A stretch of DNA of 64,000 bases from Bactrocera neohumeralis (taxonomy: Eukaryota; Arthropoda; Insecta; Diptera; Tephritidae), in contig NC_065920.1 of NCBI RefSeq assembly GCF_024586455.1, positions 53,311,109 to 53,375,108 on the forward strand, read 5' to 3'. Position numbers and translations under genes: made by a program. Below are positions 34,455 to 47,560 of the stretch, piece by piece (position 1 is the first letter of the stretch; the number at the start of each line of letters is the position of its first letter). The notes below the pieces were generated by a model. The model had not been told where the DNA came from. It ran no database searches and saw only the letters and a list, made by a program, of their open reading frames with translations.

Positions 34455-35460
34455 GTTTTATACCAGTTGTCGTTTGTTTCGCCATTTCCTGTTTTTTTGG
34501 CAACACAAAGCCAACTAAAGTCATATTGTAGTTGCATAACAGCTTGCTAAATTATACCAGTTTTTATACCAGTTTTTTGTTTGATTCGGTACTCTTGAAT
34601 TTTTTGTCAAAACGCTGCCAGCTATTATCACATTAAAATTATATAACATTTGCTAAATTATACCACTTTTTATACCAGTTCGATTCGCTTTTCTATGTTT
34701 TGTTCTATGTACTGATATTACTTTTAATTGGTATAACGGAAAGCTAAATTATACCAGTTCTTTGTTGGCATTAGCACTTTCATACTTTTTTGGCAAAACG
34801 TTGCCCACAAATATCATATTAAAGTGCTATAATATCTGGCCAAATTATACCAATTTGTATACCGGTTTTTTGTTTGCTTCACCGGTTTTAAATGTTTTGG
34901 CAAAATGCTGCCAACTGCATTCAAATCACATATGTATGTATATCGGTATAAGCGTTTGCTTATTATACCAGTTTCCACGCTGTAAATTTTTTTCACTTCA
35001 CTACTCTCATAAACCCAAATTGAAGCCAATTTTCATCGTAATAAAGTGGTATAATCGCTGAGTTATAGCAGTTTTTATATGTACACTTTTTTGTCCCCCT
35101 CAACTTCTCAAAAACTTTTGGCCAAAAAGAAGGCAATTGCTCTCGTTTTAATGTGGTATAATCGCTTGCTGAGTTACACAGTTTTTTGTTCATTCCGACA
35201 CTCTCAAAACTTTTTGAGCAAAATGAAGCCAATTGCTATCGTATGAAAGTGCTAAGTAATCGCTTGCTGAGTTATAGCAGTTTTATACCAGTTTTTTCTG
35301 CATTCCGACACTCACAATTTTTTTTTGGTGAAAACAGCAAGCTGCTATCATATTAAACTGGTATAACAACTCGCTAAATTATACCAGTTTTTATACCAAT
35401 TACCTGTTCGTATCACCACTCTCTAAATTTTAACAAATCGAAGTCGGCTGCTATTAAAAA
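34455..35460. repeat. degenerate tandem array, unit about 105-110 bp
   Basis: About nine units each contain ATACCAGTTTTTT-, TTTTGGCAAAA-G-, AAGCCAA-TGCTATC, TATTAAAGTGGTATAA and CTTGCTAAATTATACCAG. Unit starts are near 34460, 34569, 34670, 34752, 34859, 34965, 35075, 35176, 35285 and 35390. Each unit holds the inverted pair GGTATAA / TTATACC. Divergence between units is high. A lone related piece lies at about 60955-60995. Confidence 0.8.
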
Positions 35461-38159
35461 ATTTTATTAATGCAATTTTTGTAAAAATATTAATATTATA
35501 AATAGCGCTTAAAGAAAACATTTTATTTACATTTAAAAAAAAAAATCACAACTCACAACTACAAAAAATGCAACAAAACAGACTTCCACCTAATTTCCAT
35601 CATAAAAACTCTTCACTAACTGCAACAAATGTCTGCCAATTAATATTTAAATGCTTTATTTTGTAATTTTATTTTTCTTATACTTAAATTTAATGCCACA
35701 ATTACATAATTATTTTATTTAAATATATCATTTATAATATTTTCAACATTTTACTGCGTGAGTAAATGTCTGAGAAAAAAGTAATAAATTATTATAATAG
35801 CCTTTTGTAAGCGTAAGAACCGTGATATTTGAACTCTAGTAATTAAAGAAGTAATTAAAAAGTGCATAAAAAACAATACAAACTAAATAAATAATTACAA
35901 ATACATTCAAACTTTTTTTTTGCAAACACATAGTCACTAAGTTGTATGAAGCAAAACTGCATTACTGATTTAAAAAATAAAATAATAATAATAAAAATTT
36001 GTATACACTCAATACAAAGTGAGTAATCTAAGTATTTGTATAAGTACTGCACATAAAACTAGCTCGTAGTCTAGTAAGTAGGCATTGCAGACTAGCAATT
36101 AATTACGCATACATACAAAGAATGTATATTTGATTAAAAATACAACAATATAATTAAAAACTATATTTAAAAAAATGCCAATTAAAAAATTCTACTAAAA
36201 CATTAAATTTGCTATAAAAACTAAAAGCAAAATTATTTGTGTATGTATTATAAACGCACTAACACTACGACGGCATGTATATACTTAAGAGAAAACACTT
36301 TGAGTATTTAGTTTGCTATAAAACAAAATGCATTTTTATTATAAAAAAAAAAAATTATGAGAAATAAAGAATTTAATATTTTAGTAGCGTCAAAGACTTC
36401 TTCAACTATAAACTACGCTACAACAAATAGGGAACACTAGAGATATTTGAGACCAGCGCACACTTAGTGTGTGCGAGTCGCCAGAAAGCCATGGTATTTG
36501 ATGATATTTGCTGAATAAAAATTAATCGATATATATTAATAAATATATTTTTTTCAAATCAAAATTTCGCAAAATGGTAGGAAAAAAGAAGTTGGAAAAT
36601 TTTTGCATATAATTTAATTATTTTTTCCAATTTAAATGCTAAAATTTAGTAAAAAAAAATTTGAAATTTGGAATTTTTTTTTTTGCTTTCAAATTTCTTT
36701 TGGGCTTTGGATTTAAACTTTCCAAATGAAAAAATTACAAAAACTAAATTTAATGTATAAAATTATAATTATAAAAATTTAAAAAAATTAACAAAAATTA
36801 ATTATAATTAAATGTAGAAAATTATAATTATAAAATTTAAAAATTAAAAAAAAAATTAGTTTTTTTTGCAAATTTTGATTTTTGGTATTTAAAAAATCGC
36901 ATATTCTCTTAGCTATATATTTCTTAGATGAGGTTAGATTATTACTATTATCCTATAAAAACTAAAGGTTTATAGTTTCCTATTTAAGTTCTCAATTCCA
37001 TTACTAAATCGCCAACTTCCTGCCATCAATAAGACATGAGTTTAAAACCCTGTGTATACATATTTATATGATAAATTTATTAATAAATATTACTAAAAGT
37101 ACTAAGCTCAACACTGAAAAAAATAAAAAATAAAAAGAATTTGAAGTATAAAAAAATATATTTAAAAAAAATTAAATATGAAAACTTCTGAAATATAAAA
37201 GAAATAATAATTGAAATTAAAAAAAATAAAAATAAGTATAAAACAAAATCTAAATAAAAATTTCAAGTACATATAAACCAAAAATAAATAATAAACTAAA
37301 ATTTAAAAATATCGAAAATAAATTAATGAATTAAAACAAAACTATTGCAATAAAAAATATCAAAAAACACTATAGTAAAAATAATAATAAAATATAATGT
37401 ACATCTAAAAATAAAAAAAATATCAAATAAATATTATAAAAAAAACAAATTTAGTAAAAAAGATATAAAAATAAATAAAGATAATAACTTAAAACCAAAA
37501 CTTTATAAATTTCCAAGAAATATTATAACAAAAAAAAACACAAATAATAATAAAAGATATTGAAATACGAAATACGGAAAAAGTAAAAAAATCACTTCAG
37601 TAATAAATACATGAAAGAAATAAAGTAAAAAGCTAATACGAATGAAAAGGATATAAAATGAAGGAAGACAAAAAGATAAAACAAAAAATTTATAAATTAA
37701 AACAAATTGATAAAAAAATAAAAAATATAAAAAATAATAACAAAATATTGTGACACAAAAAAATGAAAAAAGTAAAATATACACTTTAGTAAATAATAAA
37801 TGATGAAAATATATAAAAATAAAATAAAAATAACAAAAGAAAAAATATGTGGTAAAAAATAAATAAAATAAATAAAAATCCTACTGTTGAAATAAAAAAA
37901 AAATTAAGTAATAATAAATAATAAGATAACAAAAACAAAATTGTTCTAAATTAAAAAAAAATTATAAAAATTAAATAATAAAAAAAATAACGTAAATATT
38001 TGAAAAAAGATAAATTAATTAAAATAAAATAAAATTATAACAGAAAAATTAAATAAAAAAGGAGAAATATAATAAAATTTAAATAAATTAATTAAAATAA
38101 AATAAAATTATAACAGAAAAATTAAATAAAAAAGGAGATATATAATAAATAAAGGAAAA
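35461..38159. other. AT-rich gene desert, A-rich on the plus strand
   Basis: From about 36.6 kb the plus strand is mostly A with T, and G and C are rare. No gene is present. A 7-bp-stem hairpin (CGCACAC, TTAGT loop, GTGTGCG) is at 36457-36475. Confidence 0.6.
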
Positions 38160-38335
38160 ATATGTTTTTTGGCTGGTGAGTGGATGGAAATGCCTTCCGC
38201 ATCAATAGAGCCGTCACAGCAACGGTATAACACTTGCAGGTAACTAAAAACCCCCCTCTAAGGAATCGTCGCTTACCCTGGGACCACATTTGCATTACTT
38301 CAGGGTAATAAAAAGGCTTTAAAACATATAAAAAA
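38160..38335. mobile_element. GC-richer fossil block in the AT desert
   Basis: About 175 bp with near-normal base composition (GCCTTCCGCATCAATAGAG, CGTCGCTTACCCTGGGACCA) sits sharply between pure AT tracts. It resembles the 3' region of a dispersed retroelement, but no coding remains. A second short island at about 38776-38822 (CGCGTAAGCGGTGTCTACGC) may be another element 3' end. Confidence 0.45.
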
Positions 38336-41300
38336 CTACAATATAAAATAAAATGTAATGAAGTTAAAAAATTTTAGTAAATATAAAAGACGTAACGCAC
38401 AAAAAATAATTTCGGTAAAAAATAAAGAAATCATTTTCTTTCAATAAAAAATAGAGTAAAAATTTATAAACAGTTGAAAAAGCTTCGATTATTAAAAAAA
38501 TTAAATTAATTTTTTTTATAAATAAAAATAAGTAAATTAAAAAAATTACAAATAAATAAAAAGGTTATGACCAAGATTAACAAGTAAAAATAATAAAGTA
38601 CAACAACAATTATTATATAAAAATTAATAATTAATAAAAAATTAAAACAAGAAAAAATTAAAAATAATTAACAAATTGTTACCATGAAAAAAATTTTAAA
38701 AAGTCCTCAAAAATGTTATAAAGAATAACAAAAAAATAAATAAATATTATTTTAATGAAACTAAAAATATAATACTTCGGCTATAATCGCGTAAGCGGTG
38801 TCTACGCAAATTAAGAAGAATAAAAATATAATACTAATTAATAAAAAACAATGTAGTAAATAAATTATATAAAAAATCAAGAAACACCAGATATTATTAA
38901 AAAAATAAATAAAACTAAAAATATAGACCTGTATTTAATAAAATTAATACAAAATAAAATATTTTGTATAATAAAAAGTATAATGTAAATAAAAATAGAA
39001 TGAAAAAAATTAATTAACGAAATAATTGAATATAAAAAATACATAAAACACAAGATACAATTAAAAAAATAAATAAATAAATAAAAATAAAATATAAGAT
39101 AACACATTAATAAATACGTAAATAAATAAAATGAAAAAAAAAAATTGAAAAATAATAATAAAATTAAAAAATAATAATAATTAATTAACAACAATTTGAT
39201 AAAGTTAATAAAAATAAATTATTTTGTATATCTGAAAATAAAATATAAATAAAAATAGAATAAAAACAATGTAGTAAATGAAATACTTTAAATAAAAAAA
39301 AACTTATATAAAAACTCATGAAACACACGATATAATTAAAAAAAAATAAATAAATATAAATATAATCTTGTGTTTAATAAAATTAAAAAAGTAAAAACTT
39401 TTGGTATATTAAAAAATATAATGTAAATAAAATAATAAATTCAATGAATGAAATAATTAAAAAAAATTAATAAAATTTTTTGGAAAATTATATAATATAT
39501 TAAAAAAAAATAATCCAATGAGAAACACAAAAAAGATTTAAAATTTAAATCGCAAAAAAATAAAATTAAAAAGAAATTTAAAATAAAAAAAAAACTAAAA
39601 ATTATAGAATTTATTACTCAAACAAAATTAATTTACAACAAATGCAAATAGAAACAGCAGGAATTTAACAAAAAATTAAAACTATTTAATTTTCACTTCC
39701 GAAAAAAAAATAAATAAAAAGTGCAAACTAAATGCATACTCGTACTTGTAAAATATGCGTCTAAGTAAAATAGACGCGATGGGGAAGATAAAACATTTTG
39801 ATTCAATTAAAATGCTGTCGATTGCTACTTGAAATAAAAATAAAAAAGTTATGAAAAAACCAAAAAACTTTGATAGTTATTTGCTAGCGACAACAAATTT
39901 TGTAAAAAATCACAAAACAAAAAAAAAATTATAATAACAAATACAAATAGGCTATCAAAAAAGGCAGTTGAGCTGCTTCCATAGCTAAAAACAATTACAA
40001 CAAATTTGAAGAATCGTTGTGCACTAGAGGGGTGTGTTACAACAAATAGGCGAACAATGCATAATCAATATAAATAAATACATACATATATATACATATA
40101 TATATGTATATGTATATGTATGCATGTAAAGGGACGAAATAGAAGCTGAAAACAATTGAATTCCGAACAAGTGGCTGGTGCCAAGCGAAAATGGGTGGAA
40201 AATTATAAAATATGTAGTCCATATTAAAATGTAGCAGCAGTGGAAAATACAAAAATTGAAAACAACAAATATATAAGAATTAAAACAAAACGAAAAAAAT
40301 AAAAATATTTCATTTAAGTAAAATTTATTATAAAAAAATAAAATATTTTATTTGAGAAAAATTAAAAAAAAATTCAAACAAAAAAATTATGACGCATAAA
40401 AAAAAACAAAAATAAACAAATAAAGAAAATCTCATTTTAAATGTTGGCATAGAAATTTGAAAAATTCAATGCCCGTATCGAGACATATAAAACACATTTT
40501 AAATGCAGACAAAGCGAAGAAAAAATTGTAATTGATTAAAGTGCCTTAGAGGAATGGAAATTTCAAATTATTCGAGGAATTATATAATAGCATTCAAATT
40601 GAATACACACACGCATGTAAAAAACAACAAAAATAAAAAAATATAAAAATATTCAATGCGGAATTGAAGCAACGGGTAGATATTCAGGCAGGCGGCCATA
40701 TTTATAGACTAGATGCGTGCGAAAAAAATATGCTATAATTTTATTGAAAAATATGTATTTCTTAAGCTAGTAAACAGCTGATTTTGAGGAATTAATTCTG
40801 CGGAAAATTAAATAATAAAAAAAACTACATATGTTTGAAAATAATTTAAATATGCGAAAAAAAGTTATTTTTTAACTGCCGCTCAATGGTTTTTCTTATT
40901 TTTTTATTTTTTCCTGTTATGTTCTTTGTTTTTATTTTTTGGTTATTTTTTATTTTATTTTATTTTATTTTTTGGTTATCTTTTTATTTTATTTTATTTT
41001 TTTTTTTTTTATTTTGTCTACTTGTGTTTGATTTAGCAATTTGATTTAAAATGAAATCCCTAACACTGTAATACTCTGTATTTGAGAGATGAAAATAAAT
41101 AAATTTATATTAGAAAAAATAATAAAAATAAATAAATAAATAATGAAAATAAAAATTATAACAAAATATAATTATAATAAAATATAAAATAAAACAAAAT
41201 AGGTTTGAAATATTTTCATAAAAAAATATGTATATTAAAATAAAAATAAAAATCTATAAATTAAATTAAATCAAAAAAATCTAAATGATAATGTAAATAT

Positions 41301-41524
41301 TTTTATAAAATTAAAAAATATGTATTTAAAAAGCTATTTTTGTAATATAGTAACGATGATAAAAATAAAAAATTAAATAAAAAAAATTGAATTGAAATAT
41401 TTTTTTTTAATTAAAAAAATATATATTAAAAAAATTAATTTAATTTGTATAAAAAAAAAAAGTAAAAAATTAAATAAAATAAAAATGATTTTAAATATTG
41501 TCAAAAACTATAAAAATATGCTTT
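38336..41524. other. AT desert, A-rich strand
   Basis: Dominated by AAATAAAAATAAA-like sequence. A hairpin GCGTCTA-loop-TAGACGC is at 39757-39777 and a TATACATA microsatellite at 40080-40123. No gene. Confidence 0.6.
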
Positions 41525-41700
41525 TAAAAAAGTTTAAAAATATGTATATAAATTAAATTAAATAAAAAAGTATGTATTAAAAAATAATAATAATAATTTT
41601 TTTAATACATATTTTTTTATTTAATTTAAATTATTATTATTTTTTTAATACATATTTTTTTATTCAATTTAATTTATATATTTTTAAATTTTGTATGTAT
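41525..41700. repeat. large imperfect hairpin at the strand-composition switch
   Basis: The left arm (about 41525-41600) carries TATGTATTAAAAAATAATAA. The right side carries its reverse complement twice in tandem (TTTTTTAATACATATTTTTT at about 41598-41640 and 41640-41690). The longer arm match extends about 60 bp into AATTTAATTTATATA. To the left the plus strand is A-rich and to the right T-rich. Confidence 0.75.
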
Positions 41701-44289
41701 TTAAAAAATTTTTTTTTTTTAATTTCGTAATTTGAATTATAAACTTTAGGCACATTTGCAGAAAAAGCTTAGAAAACAATTTTGCATAAAATGCACTATA
41801 ATTTACGAAAAAATCTTATTTTCATTTTTAATTATTTTTTATCATTGATTTTGGTTTAAATCTCAATAATTTCATTTATTTTTTTTATATTTGGTTGCTT
41901 AATTATTTTCATTTATTATTCATTACTTGTATTTTTTATAAACAGTCTTATTTATATACATACATATACATATATATATATATATGTATATATGTATATA
42001 TGTACATATATTTTCTTTTCAAATTTCGAAATAATTTTTTATTACACATTTTTACTATTTTTATTTTTATTTTTATTTTTATGCTAACTGTAAGTAAATA
42101 TAAATTAAAACAAAACTTTCTTACATTCATTTATATTTAACTCTTTCTTTCTTTTTTTAAATTGAAAAATTTTTTTTTTTTTTAATTTTTATTTTTACTG
42201 TTTTTCATTTTTAATTATTTTTATATTAACTATAATTAAATATAAATTGAAAAAAACTTTCTCACTTTGATATTTTTTTATAATTTTTAGCTTCAATATA
42301 ATTTGATTTTTTTGTTTTTATTATTATTATGCCATTTCTAAATTTAAAAATGTATTTTTATTTTTAAGCTTAATTTTTTATGTTTTTTTTAATATTTTAA
42401 TTTTTTTATATGTATGTATATACATAGTTCTTTTTATTTACAAAAATTATTATTATTTTTTTTAGTTTTTATTCAAATACCTTTCGAAATTTAAAATTTT
42501 GAAATTTTATTCTTATTTATATTTTTACTTTAAAATTTTATGTCTTTTATTGTTTTTCATTAATATTTCAAAGTTTTTTACAATTTTAATTTTAAAATTC
42601 ATCAATATTTATTTTTAATTTACACTGTGGCTTTAATATTCCATAATTTTTATATTTGTTTATTTTAAAATTTATGTGTTTTTTATTCCGTTCTTTATAA
42701 ATAATTTTTTTTATTGAAATTTACTTTTTTCTTATACTTATTCAGTAATTTTTTAAATGATTTTAAAATTAATTTCTTTCATATCTTTTATAACAAAATT
42801 TTAATTTTTTTTGTTTTCTGGTTTGCGAAATTTTTATTAAAATAAAGAAACCTTTTTTCTTAAAGCTAAACAATTTTGAATTTTTTTCATTAAATGGAAT
42901 TTTAAGAATAATAAAAAATTCGAAAGTATTAAATAATTTGCTATTTATGAAGAATGTTGCCTTCTTAAATGTATAAATTATAAATTTAAAATTTTTTTTT
43001 GTAAATTTTATTTTTTTAAAATACTTTTTACTTTTAAAATCACAAAATATCATAAAAAAATTCTAAATAAATATAAAAACAAAAATAATATCAATAAAAA
43101 ATAAATAAGATAAAAAATAAATAAATGGAATATATGAAATACATACTAATTATTAATTTAGCGCATAAATATGACCACTTAATTTCAAACACTAATTTTT
43201 TAATTTTTATGCATAAAAGCAATTAATTTGAGCATTCACCTAACATTCTCAAATGCGTTGTGTACTTTTAAAGAAAAAGAACAATATTATTACGCTTAAA
43301 ACAAGCTTGGCAAGTTGTATACGAGTTTTCTAGTGCAAAAATGAGAAAAAATTAGCAAACAAAAAGCAAAAAAAGCGGCATACAGAGAATTTGCGCTAAA
43401 ACTTTTAAAACAAAATAACAACAACAAAACAGCTTAAGCACTTACAACAATATGTATGTATTGTATATATATATAATTTTCAACGATACAATTTAGTAAT
43501 AATTCGCTTAGACTAAGTTATGCCGTTGCTACAACAACAATTTATACTTGTACGACCTTTAGTTAGCATTACTGCATTACAACAACAACTATTTACCTAA
43601 CTACTTCCATACGTAAACAAAATTATATATGGTACATATAGTTTATTTTTAAATGCCAATTATAATATAAAATACTACTTTATAGTTTATTTTAAATTAA
43701 ATATATATATACATACAATGTATATACATATGTATATATATAATTTTTGCCAATTTATTATTTAAGTTTAGTTAGTTTCAAATGAGAATTGCAATTGTCT
43801 GCTGCATGAATTGAATAAATAAATAACTAAATTAGCGTATGTGTGCGAAATACTTACAACAAACACACACACACACAATATAGAAATGATGTAAACTATG
43901 ATAAAAAACTAACAATTTAGCGAACCGTATGCAATTGACTTAAAGCGAAAAAATACGAATAATTAATATTAAATAAATAAATGATACACAAATGAATGAA
44001 AACAAAAATATATATATATGTGTGTGTTTTATTTCAATAAATGCATAAGACTTCACAATATACCCAGCCGTTGCAGAACGTGTCAAATATTACATTTGCA
44101 CATAGCATGCTTTCAGGGGACACCATTTCAGCTACACTATTACCGCCTTTCCATTGAGTTCATTGGTTGCCGGTTGCATTTCGTTGCCTACTTTTAGGTA
44201 TCACTCATTTGGCGCACGCACTTTTAACTTCCGCTCTGTGCGTGGCGTCCACCTGCTGAGCCGTTCTGCGCGCCTGGTGCATTTCGTGG
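41701..44289. other. AT desert, T-rich then mixed
   Basis: 41.7-43.0 kb is T-rich on the plus strand. 43.0-44.3 kb is mixed, with (TA)n/TATGTA clusters at 41957-42010 and 43708-43742 and an (AC)n run at 43862-43877. The small hydrophobic frames arise from T runs and are not genes. Confidence 0.6.
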
Positions 44290-45730
44290 CTTCGTTAGCA
44301 AACTTTGCCGGCACACGAATGTGGCTTAGCAACAATGTTGCTAGCAGTATATGTTGCTGTGTTATAAATTTTTATAAATAAATGTTGTGAATTAAAGTTT
44401 TGTAGCTATGCATGTTTATCAACATTGTTGATAACGCTAAATATACAAAATGTTTATAAACATTGTTGCTGGCGCTAAATGTTGCAGTAAACGCTATTTA
44501 CTGATGCTTGCGCGATTTTTTATTAGAGTGTATGTTGAAAACAAATTTTTGCTGAACTTTGCATAAGGAAATTGTAGATTAATTACTGTTTATGCAACAT
44601 TTGTTGACAACGGAAAATGTTGCTGTGTGGTAAATGTTTATTAAGTAATATTGCGAATTTCAATTTTGTTTGCTATGGATGTTTTTAATCAATGTTGCTA
44701 AACATAAATATCCAAATGCTTACAAATATTGTTGCTAACACTAAATGTTGCAGGAAATGCTATTTATTGGTGCTTGCAACAATGTTGCCGTGCGGTGAAT
44801 GTTTATAAAAAATGTTGCGAACTAAAATTTTGTTATCTAAGCATGTTTAGCAACACGTTTGATAAAAACAAATATGAAAAATGTTTATAAACATTGTTGC
44901 TAACACTAAATTTTCTATTTATTGTTACTTGCGAGTTGCTTTTTACTGGCACATGAATTTTTTGGCATAGCAGCAATGTTGCTTAACATGTTGCTATGCG
45001 GCAAATGTTTATAAATACATGTTGCGAATATTAATTTTGCTAGCTAGGCGTGCTTATCATCAATATTGATAAATACAAATATACCAAATGTTTATAAAAA
45101 TTGTTGCTTTCACGAAATGTTGCTGTAAAGGCTCTTTATTGGTGCTGTTCGTATTTTTAATTGAAAGTAAATTGATAAAAAATTGTTACTGACGTTTTGT
45201 TAGCAACGGAAACTGTTGCTGTGCGGTGTGTTTTCAAATAAATGTTGCAAATTTAAATTTTACTTGCTATGCATGTAAGTCTTCAATGTTGCTAATCAAA
45301 AATAATAAACATGTTTATAAACATTTTCGCTAGTGCTAAATGCAGCTGTAAAATTAGTTTATGGGCGTGTTTATAAACATTGTTGTTAACGATAAATGTT
45401 ACAGTAAATGTTCTTTATTGGTGCTTGAGTTAAACCACATTTTTACTGGTTTTGTAGCAACAAAGTTGCAGTGCTGTGAAAGTTTATAAAAAATGTTGCT
45501 AAAATTTTATCTAAGCATATTTACCAATACTTTTGACAAACACAAATATAAAAAGATGTTTATAAACATTGTTGCTAACCCTTAATATTGCTGTATGTGA
45601 TATTTATTGGTCTTTAATTGAAAGTAAGTTGAAAAAATTTGTTGCTGACTTTTTTTCTTATTAAATTAGAAGATGATAGAGTAATATTATGCAACATTTG
45701 TTGGAAACAGGAAATGTTGCTGAGTTCAAG
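44290..45730. repeat. degenerate repeat array with TTTATAAACATTGTTGC core
   Basis: At least seven imperfect copies (near 44450, 44712, 44878, 45086, 45311, 45367 and 45555) share (A/T)TGTTTATAAACATTGTTGC, TAACACTAAATGTTGC and CTATTTATTGGTGCTTG. Between them are further inverted CAACAATGTT / AACATTGTTG words. Spacing varies from about 56 to 262 bp, consistent with a decayed ~200-bp satellite with indels. It ends about 230 bp from the obst-E stop codon. Confidence 0.8.
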
Positions 45731-45957
45731 AAATAATAAATCGTGAACCGAATCGAAAAAGCTTTTGAAACCACAAAATAATGAATAAATGTCAATAAAT
45801 ATTTACGTATTTATTTATTTAAATATTTATTTTAACATTTGTTATATATAAAATACATGTTGTAAGTAAACTTTAAAGCTCATTGAAGTTTAAGTAAAAT
45901 AAAAATGGCAGAATTGGTGCTTTCATACAACCAAGGCAATGGTATAATTGCCACGCA

Positions 45958-46625
45958 TTAAGCCTGCTTGGCGGCAGCTGCCAATTTCTTCTCCTTCAAA
46001 AGCGCATAGCACTCCGGCACATGGGTGTAGAAGTCGCACAATTTCGTCTCCACATTGAAGGCCAAATATTTGCCACAATTGTATAGACGTGGATGGCCAT
46101 TGACACAGACGAAATATTTCTTGCATGTCTTGGGATGGCGGAAATAGCGTAGCTCACCCTCGGGACTGGTGTCGACTTCCTTCTCCACACCATCGACTAT
46201 CTCCGGTGGTGGGCATGTGAAGTCGAGGAAAGCCTCTGCATTACATTCGGCAACTAGATCGGGCCAATCACACTGATAGGACTCCACATTGAATGCCAAA
46301 CCTTCCGGGCATTTTGTCAATGTTGCCTCGCCATGTGCGCAATTCTTGTAGACACCACAATTCTTTGGATCACCGGATGAATAGAAACCGAACTGACGTG
46401 GACATTCAGCGGTACCGTTAGCTGGCTGCAGGCGTAAACGATCTTTGCACGTGGTAAATGGTAAGTAGGTGCAGTCGCCAGTTGTTTTGCCGCGTTGATT
46501 GAAGAGCAGACCATCTGGGCAGAGTTTCTCCTCGCCAACACCGTCTTTGCATTCCAGATAGGCGTCACATTGCGCGTCATCGGCGAAGCGACCATTCGGT
46601 TCGGGGCATGAACGGTCGGCGTATG
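45958..46625 (-). CDS. obst-E: Obstructor-E, alternative terminal exon 1 (three chitin-binding domains)
   Basis: The exon starts after acceptor AAAATAG at 46625 and ends at stop 45960-45958. Joined to the leader exon 63699-63645 it gives a 240-residue secreted protein. The leader MFKILLSATLCVAMFGSF plus AYA forms the signal peptide. Three peritrophin-A (CBM14) domains follow, with six Cys each: C25-C78, C93-C146 and C156-C224. Conserved text includes CPDGLLFN, CPEGLAFNVESYQCDWPDLV and RHPKTCKKYFVCVNGHPRLY. The C-terminal tail is Lys/Ala-rich. Obstructor proteins bind chitin in the extracellular cuticle matrix, and Obst-E shapes the larval and pupal cuticle in Drosophila. The similarity to Drosophila Obst-E is strong by eye. 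Independent use of this exon versus 47859-48550 is inferred from structure; each has its own stop. Confidence 0.9.
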
Positions 46626-46639
46626 CTATTTTGAGAAGA

Positions 46640-47069
46640 AAAAGAAGGTGCGTTAACTAAATTGGATTAAAATTTGTTAAAATAATCGATTTTTATAGAA
46701 GGGTCTTTAGTATAACTTTAAGAATATGAAAAAAGATATAACATATTTTTAACAGGCTCGTCCAAAATGACCATAACTTTTGGATTCGTGGAAGTTCCGT
46801 TTTCAGTCTCAACCGACTTAGGGAACCTGGGATCAGAATTCTTTTCTTGTGGGTATAGAAAATGCCCGGATTGGTTAGTCTAAAATTATCATAACTTTTG
46901 AATGCGAAGAATATTCTTTTTCGACCTCAACCAACTTAGGGAACATAAAACATAGAAAACGTCACAGACTAGTGGAAATTCCAACCAAATTTAGGGGTTT
47001 GAAAAACCCTTTCGTTATATCTGAAAAAGTAGTGGCAGATTTTACTTCTTCAGTGATGCACTCTATTCT
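46640..47069. repeat. intron segment with a 118-bp tandem duplication
   Basis: ATAACTTTTG(G/A)AT... recurs at 46773 and 46891, and both copies continue through CTCAACC(G/A)ACTTAGGGAAC. Non-coding; probably part of a repeat. Confidence 0.5.
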
Positions 47070-47560
47070 AGCCTTGAGCTCACCAACCATGTGTTCAAGA
47101 CTGGTTAACTTCGTTATTAATGGCATTGAGCCACTTTATGATTAGACTAGTATGGCTGCCAGGCCACTGCGGAATCGCAGGTTCTTGTAAAGCTGTTGAG
47201 CTGTAAACTATCAGTATAATGAGAACTGGTCGGTGCTCCACTCTCCTCGTGTGTTCTTCTACTGTATAACTGACCTTCCCCCAAATTTGGCCAGCAGTGG
47301 GCGGACTACCATCGGTTCATGTGTTGTCCCAAGATTCTTTTGGCCCAAGATCCAAAATAAAAGAACCAGTGAGCTCTTTGGCCTTAGTAAAGCTAATCTC
47401 TCCCTGCTTGTGGGAGTTCTAACAGGCCATCCTGTTAGAGCAACCACGCTGTAAGGCTGAGAAACCAAACGCCAGCTGCTGAAGCTGAATGGAAAAATCC
47501 GCACTTCCTTCTTGATAAGTGCGATCTCTGGGTCCACCATCGAACCGAATCTAACCTAAC
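47070..47560 (+). pseudogene. non-LTR retrotransposon RNase H relic in an obst-E intron
   Basis: Plus-strand frames show RLVWLPGHCGIAGSCKAVEL (late RNase H motif) and, about 230 bp on, NLSLLVGVLTGHPVRATTL, a conserved block downstream of RNase H. It lies antisense to obst-E and is broken by stops. Confidence 0.75.

Noticed and set aside
36457..36475. Short CGCACAC hairpin as a terminator or RNA gene
   Set aside because: Intrinsic terminators do not apply in this kind of genome, and a 7-bp stem is weak.
37503..39194. Phe/Leu/Tyr-rich 'membrane protein' frames in the desert
   Set aside because: Produced by T/A runs on the minus strand. No initiation context and absent where G+C rises.
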